Both the position numbers and the translations under genes were made by a program. A stretch of 64,000 nucleotides of DNA from assembly GCF_027497995.1 (NCBI RefSeq), contig NZ_JAODBT010000001.1, positions 1,576,488 to 1,640,487 of the forward strand, written 5' to 3'. The DNA is from Stenotrophomonas sp. Iso1. Lineage in GTDB: Bacteria; Pseudomonadota; Gammaproteobacteria; Xanthomonadales; Xanthomonadaceae. Shown here piece after piece: positions 50,292 through 58,347 of the stretch. Within the stretch, counting starts at the first letter, position 1. Every line of letters starts with the position of its first letter. The notes under the pieces were generated by a model. That model had not been told where the DNA came from and ran no database searches. It saw nothing but the letters and a program-made list of their open reading frames with translations.

Positions 50292-50939
50292 ATGACCATT
50301 AAGGTTTTTCTCATCGATGACCACGCACTTGTGCGCACGGGCATCAGGATGATTCTTTCGGGACAAACCGAAATCGAGGTTGTGGGGGAAGCGGACAGCG
50401 GTGAAGTGGCACTGCCACAGATTCGCCGTCTCAAGCCGGATGTGGTGTTGTGCGACCTGCATCTTCCGGGATTGAGCGGGTTGGAGATCACTGAGCGCAT
50501 CGTCAAGGGCGACCACGGCACGCGCGTGATCATCGTGTCGGTGCTTGAGGACGGACCAATGCCCAAGCGTCTGTTGGAAGCCGGTGCATCGGGCTACGTG
50601 GGTAAGGCGGGGGATTCGCGTGAGTTGATCCGCGCTATCCATGACGTCGCGTTGGGCAAACGCTACTTGGCCAATAGCATCGCGCAGAACTTGGCCTTGT
50701 CGAACCTTGAAGGCGATGACTCGCCGTTCGACGCGCTGTCACCGCGCGAGCTGGAGGTGGCCTTGCTGCTGATTCAGGGGCATCGCCAAGAAGAGATTGC
50801 CCGGCGCTTGTGCCTCAGTGCCAAGACAGTCAACACGCACAAGGCGCGCTTGTTCCAGAAGGCGGGTGTGCAGGACAACATCGCACTTGCAAGGCTGGCC
50901 AGCCAATATGGAATCGGTGATCCCGCACGGGCCATCTAA
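50292..50939 (+). CDS. GacA/UvrY-type NarL/LuxR response regulator
   Basis: A 215-residue regulator: receiver (VFLIDDHALVRTGIRMIL, Asp in VLCDLHLPGLSG, Lys in GYVGKAG) and LuxR-type HTH (DALSPRELEVALLLIQGHRQEEIARRLCLSAKTVNTHKARLFQKAG). The linker RYLANSIAQNLALSNLEGDDSPFDALSPREL is very close to that of UvrY/SirA/GacA, which activates csrB/rsm RNAs that antagonise CsrA. No sensor kinase or uvrC/pgsA neighbour here; the BarA partner would be elsewhere. A terminator follows. Confidence 0.87.
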   Translation: MTIKVFLIDDHALVRTGIRMILSGQTEIEVVGEADSGEVALPQIRRLKPDVVLCDLHLPGLSGLEITERIVKGDHGTRVIIVSVLEDGPMPKRLLEAGASGYVGKAGDSRELIRAIHDVALGKRYLANSIAQNLALSNLEGDDSPFDALSPRELEVALLLIQGHRQEEIARRLCLSAKTVNTHKARLFQKAGVQDNIALARLASQYGIGDPARAI

Positions 50940-50978
50940 GGTTTGAATGGCTTCGCCGCTTGGTGACAGCGATGCATG

Positions 50979-51016
50979 TATAAAAAAGGGGCGGCCGTTG
51001 GTCGCTCCTTTTTTAT
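50979..51016 (+). terminator. Terminator after the GacA-like gene
   Basis: ATAAAAAAGGGGCGGCC / GGTCGCTCCTTTTTTAT with two wobble pairs and six T. Confidence 0.85.
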
Positions 51017-51286
51017 GCGTTCACGCCAACAGTTTTATGGGGCGGAGTCATGCTCCGCTGAGGCTTTTGCCGATAGCGTCGATCAAGCCAATGGCAATCA
51101 ACCTATCGCCACATGGTTGAAGTACCTCCGCATCGGATGCGTGTTTGTGCGGGGTGTCGCGGCATTCCCGAGATGCTGCGGCTGCGCACTGCAATGGCAA
51201 TCGCATGAGCCGTCGGACTCTGTGTGAGCCTTGGGTGCACCCAAGCGTGAGGAATTCCGTCAACGGCATCAATTTAATTGAGGAAC

Positions 51287-51314
51287 AAAAAAGCGGCCGT
51301 TTCCGGCCGCTTTT
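51287..51314 (-). terminator. Terminator of rne (bidirectional)
   Basis: AAAAAA-GCGGCCG / CGGCCGC-TTTT, loop TTTC; the A-run gives a six-T tail for the minus-strand rne transcript. Confidence 0.85.
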
Positions 51315-51336
51315 CCGTTATTGCTGTGGTCGTGGA

Positions 51337-54300
51337 TCAGACGTTGCGTGGCTGATCTTCTTCCACTTCCTTTTCGACTGTTTCTGCGACCTTGACAGGT
51401 TCAGTAGCGGCGGTAGGAACAACGTCGTCCTGCGGCTTGGCTTGCTGCGGGGCACTTTCAGTCGATGCCTCACGGGCAAACAGCTGGCCGTTCTCCGGCG
51501 CCACCGGTACCGGGATTTCCTGCAGGGTTGCGACAGGAGTGGCCGGTTCCGGGGTCACTTCAACCGTGGCCGGAGCGGAAGCTTCAACCACAGCCGGGGC
51601 CGACACGGCCTCGATAACGGCCGATTCCTGCTTCGGGGCTTCAGTTGCCACTGGCGCTGCGACGACCGGCGTCGTGATGACCGCGGGCTTGACTTCAGCA
51701 ACCGGCGCTTCAACAACAGCCGGTGCTTCGATCACTGCCGGAGCTGGTTGGGCGGCGACCGGGGCGGGAGCTGCTGGGGATTCCTGGACCGGCGCGCCAT
51801 TTGCAACTGGAGCCGCTGGGATTTCGGTGGCCGGCATCGATGCGACGACGGGCTCCGACGGGACCTCGACAACTTTGGTTTCGATAGCAGCTGCCACAGC
51901 AATCGGGGCGATGACAGCAGGAGTCGCACTGGCTACGACAGCAGGCCGTGCCTGCACGGCCTTTGTTGGCGCCGGGGCACTGTTGGGCTCGTCTTCAAAG
52001 TCGAACTCAGGCTGGCTGCTGGCCGGGGTTGCCGATGCTTCGGCCACTTCGCCATCCTCGAACTCTTCGATGCCGTCTTCATCATTGCCCAGCGTCTCGC
52101 CTGCAGCAGCACCTTCGGCATTGCCACGACGACGACGACGACCGCCGCGACGACCGCGACGACGACGGCTGCCAGCTTCACCACTGCCTTCCTCGCCTGT
52201 AACGGCAGGGGAGGTTTCGTCGGTGATGGCGACTGCCGTGACCTTCTCATCGGACTCGGCAATCATCGGCGGCTTGGCGGCTTCAGCGGCCACCGGTGCT
52301 GCGCTGACCGGCGTTACCGGCAGATTTACGATTTCAGCTGCAACAGCCGCACTTGCAGCAACGGCATTGGCCGTCGACTGAACTTCGGTCTGCTGACGCG
52401 CCGGCTTCTCATTCAGCGGCTGCTGCTGAGAGGTCTTCTCGGCATCTTGCGGCCTTGGCTGCTTCGGTTGCTTCGGCTGCTTGGGCTGTTGCTGCTGCTC
52501 GTTGCGCGGCTTGCCCTGCTGGCCTTGCTCATTGCGCGGCGCCTTGCCCTGCGGGGCTTGTTCGCCACGCTGCTTCTGCGGCTGACCGTTGTTCTGTTCC
52601 TGGGTCTGCGGCTGGGCGGTGTTGGTGCCCTGACGACGGTCTTCACGACGCTCTTCGCGACGATTGCCGTTTGCATTGGCGTTGCCGCCATTGCGCGCCT
52701 GTGGACCATTGTTGCCACTACGACCGTCGCGACGCTGGTTGCGATCATTACGGTTGTTGCGGCCGCCGTCCTGACGCTGCTGCTGAGCAGGCGCTGTTGC
52801 CGGGGCAGCTTCGCCGCCGAACACGCGCTTGAGCCAGCCCATCACGCCGCCCGCTGCCGGAGTAGCAGGTGCAGCCACGACAGCAGCTACTGGAGCTGCT
52901 TCTTCGGCGATTTCGCGCAGCGGAGCTGGCTGGCTGTGCTTGACGTGTGTGACTGCCGGTGCCGGCGGAATATTCAGCTGGGCCTTGGTCAGTGCATGTA
53001 CCGGCAGCTTGCGCGGGGTGCCGCGCTGGTAGCTCGGCTTGCCGGACTCTTCGCCCATTTCGTTATCGCGCAGACGCGTGACTTCGTAGTGCGGCGTGTG
53101 AAGCTGCTCATCGGCGACGATGATGATCGGCGCGTCGTGGCGAGTTTCGATCTCGCGCAGGGCGCTGCGCTTTTCGTTGAGCAGGTAGTTGGCGATCTCC
53201 ACCGGGGCCTGTACCAGCACCTGCCCGGTGTTCTCCTTCATTGCGTGCTCTTCGGCGACGCGGATGATGGACAGCGACAGCGACTCGATGCTGCGCATGC
53301 GGCCCTGGCCGTCACAGCGCGGGCAGACGATCTGGCTGGACTCACCCAGGCTCGGACGCAGGCGCTGGCGGCTCATTTCCATCAGGCCGAAGCGCGAGAT
53401 GCGGCCCAGCTGAACGCGGGCGCGGTCGTACTTCAGTGCGTTCTGCAGGCGGTTCTCGACCTCGCGCTGGTGCTTGCTCGAAGACATGTCGATGAAGTCG
53501 ATGACCACCAAACCGCCCAGGTCGCGCAGACGCAGCTGGCGGGCCACTTCTTCGGCGGCCTCCAGGTTGGTCTGGAACGCGGTGTCCTCGATGTCGGTGC
53601 CCTTGGTGGCACGGGCCGAGTTCACGTCGACGGCGGTCAACGCTTCGGTCTGGTCAACCACGATCGAGCCGCCCGAGGGCAGGCGCACGTTGCGCTCGTA
53701 GATCGCCTCGATCTGCGATTCAATCTGGAAGCGGTTGAACAGCGGGATGTCGTCTTTGTAATGCTTGAGCTTGCGCAGGGTCTGCGGCATTACCTGTTGC
53801 ATGAACTCGCGTGCGGTTTCATACAGTTCTTCAGTGTCGACGAGGATCTCGCCGATGTCCGAACGCAGGTAGTCACGCAGGGCGCGCACGATCAGGCGCG
53901 ATTCCTGGTAGATCAGGAAGGGTGCGGGCTTGGTCAGGGCGGCTTCGGCGATCGAGCGCCAGACCTGGAGTAGATAGTCCAGATCCCACTGCAGCTCCTC
54001 AGCATCGCGGCCGACGCCAGCGGTGCGGATGATCACACCCATGTCGTCAGGGATGTCGAGCTTGTCCAGCGCTTCTTTCAGAGCTGCTCGGTCTTCACCC
54101 TCGATGCGACGCGAAACGCCACCAGCGGACGGCGAGTTCGGCATCAGCACCATGTAGCGGCCGGCCAGCGAGATGAAGGTGGTCAGGGCGGCGCCCTTGT
54201 TCCCGCGCTCGTCCTTGTCCACCTGGACAACGATTTCCTGACCTTCGCGCAGGAGTTCCTTGATGCTGGCCTTGTTGTGGTCAACACCAGCCTGGAAGTA

Positions 54301-54528
54301 GTCGCGGGAGATTTCCTTCAGTGGCAAAAAGCCGTGGCGTTCACCGCCGTACTCAACAAAGGCGGCCTCGAGCGATGGCTCCAGGCGGGTGATGCGGCCC
54401 TTGTAGATGTTGGACTTTTTCTGTTCCTTCGACGGCTGTTCGATGTCGATGTCGTACAGGTTCTGCCCGTCGACGATGGCCACGCGCAGTTCTTCAGCCT
54501 GCGTGGCATTGATCAGCATTCGCTTCAT
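51337..54528 (-). CDS. rne: Ribonuclease E
   Basis: A 1063-residue endoribonuclease and degradosome scaffold. Catalytic half: S1 domain ([34 protein letters not shown]), DNase I-like domain with Asp301 (AVDVNS) and Asp344 (VVIDFIDM), and the Zn-link [10 protein letters not shown] (CPxC). The C-terminal half (from about residue 540) is disordered: [17 protein letters not shown] and [16 protein letters not shown]rg-rich RNA-binding blocks, then a long Ala/Pro/Val/Glu tail (VAAEAPKQES-type repeats). ATG 54528 matches [21 protein letters not shown]. The leader contains a hairpin that buries the Shine-Dalgarno. Confidence 0.97.
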   Translation of the reverse strand: MKRMLINATQAEELRVAIVDGQNLYDIDIEQPSKEQKKSNIYKGRITRLEPSLEAAFVEYGGERHGFLPLKEISRDYFQAGVDHNKASIKELLREGQEIVVQVDKDERGNKGAALTTFISLAGRYMVLMPNSPSAGGVSRRIEGEDRAALKEALDKLDIPDDMGVIIRTAGVGRDAEELQWDLDYLLQVWRSIAEAALTKPAPFLIYQESRLIVRALRDYLRSDIGEILVDTEELYETAREFMQQVMPQTLRKLKHYKDDIPLFNRFQIESQIEAIYERNVRLPSGGSIVVDQTEALTAVDVNSARATKGTDIEDTAFQTNLEAAEEVARQLRLRDLGGLVVIDFIDMSSSKHQREVENRLQNALKYDRARVQLGRISRFGLMEMSRQRLRPSLGESSQIVCPRCDGQGRMRSIESLSLSIIRVAEEHAMKENTGQVLVQAPVEIANYLLNEKRSALREIETRHDAPIIIVADEQLHTPHYEVTRLRDNEMGEESGKPSYQRGTPRKLPVHALTKAQLNIPPAPAVTHVKHSQPAPLREIAEEAAPVAAVVAAPATPAAGGVMGWLKRVFGGEAAPATAPAQQQRQDGGRNNRNDRNQRRDGRSGNNGPQARNGGNANANGNRREERREDRRQGTNTAQPQTQEQNNGQPQKQRGEQAPQGKAPRNEQGQQGKPRNEQQQQPKQPKQPKQPRPQDAEKTSQQQPLNEKPARQQTEVQSTANAVAASAAVAAEIVNLPVTPVSAAPVAAEAAKPPMIAESDEKVTAVAITDETSPAVTGEEGSGEAGSRRRRGRRGGRRRRRGNAEGAAAGETLGNDEDGIEEFEDGEVAEASATPASSQPEFDFEDEPNSAPAPTKAVQARPAVVASATPAVIAPIAVAAAIETKVVEVPSEPVVASMPATEIPAAPVANGAPVQESPAAPAPVAAQPAPAVIEAPAVVEAPVAEVKPAVITTPVVAAPVATEAPKQESAVIEAVSAPAVVEASAPATVEVTPEPATPVATLQEIPVPVAPENGQLFAREASTESAPQQAKPQDDVVPTAATEPVKVAETVEKEVEEDQPRNV

Positions 54529-54531
54529 TGT

Positions 54532-54564
54532 GCGTTCCTCGCGCGCTGCTACCGCGCGGAACGC
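54532..54564 (-). promoter_or_regulatory. Hairpin sequestering the rne Shine-Dalgarno
   Basis: Minus strand: GCGTTCC-GCGCG, loop GTAGCAG, CGCGC-GA-GGAACGC, then ACAATG... The AGGAA ribosome site lies in the 3' arm, with a two-base GA bulge. Twelve pairs in all. Confidence 0.6.
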
Positions 54565-54942
54565 CATGGGGTTTCGCCTCTGGACACGGGTCGCTGTCCA
54601 ATCGCGCAGGCGCGGGTAGGGCAGCTTGGGTTTCCAGCGCTACGACACCACGGCAGGCCGCGGGAGCGCTTCTATTCTTGTTTTATAGGTGTTTCAGGGC
54701 CGGCGACCGCATCCGGCATTGGCCGGGGGCGTCGCACGGGACATATGATTCGTCCAGCACAGATGCCTTTTTGGCACCCGACGATGGCCGGGAACGCCGA
54801 CGAGCCGCTAACATGGCCGCCCCGGGGGCGGTGGCCGCGCACTGTGCCGGATTCGTAGGGAGCGGGGCTTCTGGCCCTGACCAACTTCCAACGAAATCAA
54901 ACCCTTATATCGCGGCCCGAGTGTAGCAGAATAAATAGGCTG
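54565..54942. other. Divergent rne/rluC promoter region
   Basis: Together with the hairpin, 414 bases separate the rne and rluC starts. A/T-rich CCTATAAAACAAGAATAG (minus strand, near 54673-54690) is the best rne -10 area; GAATAAATAGG just before rluC is the likely -10/RBS zone for the plus strand. A leader of roughly 150 or more bases for rne is implied. No gene seen. Confidence 0.45.
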
Positions 54943-55917
54943 ATGACTGACTCCGACCAACGCAACACCCCGCCCGCCGCCAAGACCAGCGTGCGCATGA
55001 TCAAGGTTCCCGAAGACAGGGCGGGACAGCGCTTGGACAACTTCCTGCTAGGCCAACTCAAGGGTGCGCCGCGCAGCCTGGTCTACAAACTGGTGCGAAG
55101 TGGCCAGGTGCGGGTGAATGGCGGTCGCGCCAAGGCCGACCGCAAGCTTGAAGGGGGCGAAGAGGTTCGTATTCCCCCCGTCAATCTCAATGAGGTGGGA
55201 GAAAATGCGCCGCCTCCCGCCAGCTTCCTGGAGCGGATGGAGCAGGCCATTGTCTTTGAAGATGCCAAATTGCTTGTAATCAACAAGCCTTCCGGTGTGG
55301 CCAGCCATGGTGGTAGTGGCATCAGTCACGGCGCCATCGAAACGATGCGGGCGCTGCGCCCGAATCAAAATCTGGAACTGGTACACCGGCTGGATCGCGA
55401 TACTTCCGGGCTGTTGATCCTTGCCAAGAAGCGTTCGGCACTGACTGAATTGCAGGCGTTGATGCGTGAAGACCGCGGTGGCATCCAGAAGCGCTATCTG
55501 ACCTTGCTGGTTGGTCGGATGCCGGACGGGGTGATGAGCGTGGATGCGCCGTTGCATGTCGGTTTGAGACAGGGCGGGGAGCGCCATGTTCAGGTCAATC
55601 CGGCCGGCAAAGCGTCGTTGAGCCATTTCCGCGTACTGGAACGGCGCGGTGGACATTCTTATTGTGAGGTGCGGATTGAAACCGGCCGCACCCATCAGAT
55701 TCGCGTACATGCCCAGCATATCGGGCATGCGGTGGCTGCAGACGATAAATACGGCGATCCTGCAGTCAACAAGCGGCTTCGTGAGCAGATTGGCCTGAAG
55801 CGCCTGTTCCTGCACGCGGCATCGCTGGAGTTTGCGCTTGACGCCGGCAAGACGCCGTATGTGCTCAATGCACCGCTGGCGCCGGAGCTGGTTGAAGCGT
55901 TGGATCGTTTGGCCTAA
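54943..55917 (+). CDS. rluC: 23S rRNA pseudouridine(955/2504/2580) synthase
   Basis: A 324-residue RluA-family synthase: N-terminal S4 domain (RAGQRLDNFLLGQLKGAPRSLVYKLVRSGQVRVNGGRAK) and catalytic domain with HRLDRDTSGLLILAK (catalytic Asp) and IETGRTHQIRVHAQHIGHAVAADDKYGD. Divergent from rne exactly as in E. coli, which favours RluC over RluD. The C-terminal LFLHAASLEFAL motif is conserved. Confidence 0.95.
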   Translation: MTDSDQRNTPPAAKTSVRMIKVPEDRAGQRLDNFLLGQLKGAPRSLVYKLVRSGQVRVNGGRAKADRKLEGGEEVRIPPVNLNEVGENAPPPASFLERMEQAIVFEDAKLLVINKPSGVASHGGSGISHGAIETMRALRPNQNLELVHRLDRDTSGLLILAKKRSALTELQALMREDRGGIQKRYLTLLVGRMPDGVMSVDAPLHVGLRQGGERHVQVNPAGKASLSHFRVLERRGGHSYCEVRIETGRTHQIRVHAQHIGHAVAADDKYGDPAVNKRLREQIGLKRLFLHAASLEFALDAGKTPYVLNAPLAPELVEALDRLA

Positions 55918-55963
55918 TCAAGGCGGCTTCGGTGGGATGTAAATCCCCGCGGCTAATGCGGTG

Positions 55964-55992
55964 AATGGGGGCGAGATGATGCCCCCCATTCA
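55964..55992. terminator. Hairpin between convergent rluC and zupT
   Basis: GAATGGGGGC / GCCCCCCATTC with loop GAGATGAT (one bulged C), followed by a second weaker GGAAGGG-type inverted repeat. No T-run. Confidence 0.4.
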
Positions 55993-56057
55993 TCGAAGGG
56001 AGGAAGGCTGCAGGCTGACTTCCCTTCCTTGTTTCCGATTCGCCGCTGCTTGCTTCA

Positions 56058-56867
56058 TCACCACTTGAACAGCACCAAGCTGATGGCGATGGTAGCCATG
56101 CCGATGACCAGGCCGTAGACGGTCTCGTGGCCCTTTGCATAACGCTTGGCTGCTGGCAGCAGCTCGTCCAAGGCCAGGAACACCATGATGCCGGCGATCA
56201 GGCCGAACACGGCGCCGAAGGTGGCATGCGACAGCGAGCCCGCCAAGGCGAAGTAGCCGATGGCCGCACCCACTGGTTCAGCCAAGCCTGATAGCAGGCT
56301 GGCGCCGAAGGCATAGGATTTGCGGCCGGTGGCGAAATACACCGGCACTGCGATGGCGATGCCTTCGGGGATGTTGTGGATGGCGATGGCGAAAGCCAGC
56401 GGCAAGCCGACAGACGGGCTTTCCAGGGTCGCGAAGAAGGTCGCCAAGCCTTCTGGGAAGTTGTGCGCGGTAATGGCGACAGCACTGAGCAGGCCGACCC
56501 GGCGAATGCTGCTGCGGTTCTTTTCCTTGAACGCCGGGTCCTGCTTGTCCAGGGTTTCGTGCGGATTTGGCACCAGGTGGTCGATCAGCACCACCAGCAG
56601 CACGCCGCCCAAAAACCACAGAGTGCCGTAGGTGAAGCCGAGCCGGTCGCCGTAGCTCAGGGCAAACGAGGCGATGGACTTGTTCAGGATCTCCGATAGC
56701 GACACGTAAACCATGGCGCCGCCGGCGAACGCCAGGCCGAAGGCCAGCAGGCGAGGATTTGGGCGTTTGGAGAACAGCACCATCAGGCTGCCGATGGCCG
56801 TGGCCAAGCCAGCGGCGAAGGTCAGCCCGAACGCCATCCATAGATTGTCAGTAGAGATTCCGTGCAT
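56058..56867 (-). CDS. zupT: ZIP family zinc transporter ZupT
   Basis: A 269-residue ZIP transporter for zinc and other divalent metals. Metal-site motifs AHNFPEG in span 4 and HNIPEG in span 5 are intact, with about eight hydrophobic spans and a His-poor cytoplasmic loop (NPHETLDKQDPAFKEKNRSS). Start MHGISTDNLWMAFGLTFAAGLATAIGS. It lies 15 bases downstream of the TonB_C lipoprotein gene on the same strand. Confidence 0.94.
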   Translation of the reverse strand: MHGISTDNLWMAFGLTFAAGLATAIGSLMVLFSKRPNPRLLAFGLAFAGGAMVYVSLSEILNKSIASFALSYGDRLGFTYGTLWFLGGVLLVVLIDHLVPNPHETLDKQDPAFKEKNRSSIRRVGLLSAVAITAHNFPEGLATFFATLESPSVGLPLAFAIAIHNIPEGIAIAVPVYFATGRKSYAFGASLLSGLAEPVGAAIGYFALAGSLSHATFGAVFGLIAGIMVFLALDELLPAAKRYAKGHETVYGLVIGMATIAISLVLFKW

Positions 56868-56882
56868 GTGTCGGCCGGGCGA

Positions 56883-57299
56883 TCAACCGCCGCGGCGTGC
56901 CTGCTCTTCAATGGCAAAGCATTCGTTGGGCTTGGGGTCCGGCGGGTTGAAGCTGACCGGCACCTGGATGGTGGTTGGTACGGGCTGGCCGTTGCGTGTG
57001 GCGGCATTGAACTTCCATTCGCGCACGCGAGCGATGGCCGAGTCGTCCAGCTGGCTGTTGCCACTGCTGGTGATCAGCGCCACTTCGGTCGGTGTGCCCT
57101 GCGGGCCGACCACGACCTTGAGCACGCTCTTGCCGCCCACGCCGGTGCAGGCCAGTTCAGCGGGGTAGTCCGGCGGCGGGGTCTGCACGGCGGCAACTTC
57201 GGTCGGGGCGATGACAGGGGCGGCCGGTTGATCGGAAGACGTGCAGGCGCCCAGAGAGGCGGCGGCAGCGAGGGAGCCCAACAGCAGGCGCAGTTTCAT
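56883..57299 (-). CDS. Lipoprotein with a stand-alone TonB C-terminal domain
   Basis: A 138-residue protein: signal MKLRLLLGSLAAAASLGAC (lipobox LGAC, Cys19), short Pro/Ala linker, then a TonB_C-like domain (about 48-118, DYPAELACTGVGGKSVLKVVVGPQGTPTEVALITSSGNSQLDDSAIARVREWKFNAATRNGQPV). True TonB has an N-terminal membrane anchor and Pro-rich spacer; here the domain is lipid-anchored, so it cannot couple to ExbBD in the usual way. Two extra cysteines (about 51 and 128) could form a disulfide. One base separates its ATG from the phhB stop. Confidence 0.8.
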   Translation of the reverse strand: MKLRLLLGSLAAAASLGACTSSDQPAAPVIAPTEVAAVQTPPPDYPAELACTGVGGKSVLKVVVGPQGTPTEVALITSSGNSQLDDSAIARVREWKFNAATRNGQPVPTTIQVPVSFNPPDPKPNECFAIEEQARRGG

Positions 57300-57300
57300 G

Positions 57301-57648
57301 TCATTGCTCCGTTAGTGCGGATGCCTTGGCGGCACAGATGAAGTCGTTCTCGCTCAGGCCGCCCACATCGTGGGTGGAGAAGCGCACCACGGCGCGGTCG
57401 TAGTGCACGCCCAGATCCGGGTGGTGGTCTTCGGCATGTGCGACCCAGGCCAGCGCGTTCACGAAGGCCATGGTGCCGTAGTAGTTGTCAAAGCGGAATG
57501 TGCGCACCAGCGCCATGCCGTTTTCGGCCAGCTCCCAGCCGGGCACTTGTGCCAGTAGTTCTGCCAGGCGGGCCTGGCCGAGCCGGTGCTCGCTGCCTTT
57601 GCGTGGGATGCAGTGGGCTTGCGCCAGGGGAATCAGGTCAGGGGCCAC
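57301..57648 (-). CDS. phhB: 4a-hydroxytetrahydrobiopterin dehydratase (PCD/DCoH)
   Basis: A 115-residue pterin-4a-carbinolamine dehydratase that recycles the cofactor of phenylalanine hydroxylase. The family motif [36 protein letters not shown] with its HHP active site is present, preceded by [25 protein letters not shown] use GTG 57648 because GGAGG lies five bases before it; an ATG at 57660 would put the SD within the coding region. phhA is not in the window. Confidence 0.93.
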   Translation of the reverse strand: MAPDLIPLAQAHCIPRKGSEHRLGQARLAELLAQVPGWELAENGMALVRTFRFDNYYGTMAFVNALAWVAHAEDHHPDLGVHYDRAVVRFSTHDVGGLSENDFICAAKASALTEQ

Positions 57649-57738
57649 GGGAACCTCCATCAAACGGGTGACTGAACAGTGCCGCCGCTGGAATCAGTGT
57701 CCCATCAGCGTCAACCAAGACACGGCTAGAATACCCGC

Positions 57739-58332
57739 ATGATCCAGATATCAGATACCGCTCAAAGCTATTTCCGCAAGCTCATTGAACGTGAGGCCGT
57801 GCCCGGCATGGGTGTGCGCCTGAGCGCCATAGAGCCCGGCACGCCGCGCGCTGATGCGCGCTTGGAGTTTGCCGACCCCAGTGAACTGCTCGGTGACGAG
57901 TGGGCGGTGGATTGCGATGGTTTCACCTTATATGTAGCCGCGACCAGTGTGGGCTGGCTGGATGGCGCCGAAATCGACTTCGTCACGCAGGCCGCCGGTA
58001 CCCAGCAGCTCACCATCAAGGCGCCGAAGATCAAGGGTGAAGCACCCGGTGATGCGGCCTCGATGGTTGAGCGCGTGCATTGGGTGGTCGAAAACGAGAT
58101 CAATCCGCAGCTGGCGTCCCATGGTGGCCGGGTGGCGGTGCAGGAAGTGTCCGCCGATGGCGTGGTGTTGTTGCGCTTCGGCGGTGGCTGCCACGGTTGC
58201 GGCATGGCCGATGTGACCTTGAAGCAGGGGATCGAGAAGACGTTGATGGGACGGGTGCCCGGCGTGACCGCCGTGCGCGATGCCACTGACCATGACACCG
58301 GTCAGGCCCCGTATATCCCACGCGCGGGCTGA
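57739..58332 (+). CDS. nfuA: Fe-S biogenesis protein NfuA
   Basis: A 197-residue cluster carrier: degenerate A-type (HesB-like) N-terminal domain (about 1-95) lacking the three ligand cysteines, then an Nfu domain with the CHGCG motif (Cys151, Cys154) that holds a bridged [4Fe-4S] in the dimer. It delivers clusters to enzymes such as aconitase and, plausibly here, IspG or FdxA. Divergent from phhB; a TAGAAT -10-like hexamer is 12 bases upstream. Confidence 0.95.
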   Translation: MIQISDTAQSYFRKLIEREAVPGMGVRLSAIEPGTPRADARLEFADPSELLGDEWAVDCDGFTLYVAATSVGWLDGAEIDFVTQAAGTQQLTIKAPKIKGEAPGDAASMVERVHWVVENEINPQLASHGGRVAVQEVSADGVVLLRFGGGCHGCGMADVTLKQGIEKTLMGRVPGVTAVRDATDHDTGQAPYIPRAG

Positions 58333-58347
58333 GGCGATAGCCGCCGC

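Larger units (their letters stand above)
50940..51336. other. Gap between gacA-like gene and rne
   Basis: 397 bases between convergent genes. Contains the two terminators, a small hairpin GCGGAG / CTCCGC (about 51041-51058), and a palindromic GGAATTCC. No credible reading frame, tRNA or repeat family. A small RNA ending at the right-hand terminator on the plus strand cannot be excluded. Confidence 0.5.

Noticed and set aside
51017..51286. Possible Rsm/Csr-type small RNA beside the gacA-like gene
   Set aside because: Several GGA triplets and a right-hand terminator exist, but none fits ANGGA in a hairpin loop and no promoter is clear.
51145..53973. 942-residue plus-strand frame opposite rne
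   Set aside because: Shadow of the G+C-rich, repeat-rich rne coding strand; composition is unlike a protein and it has no SD.
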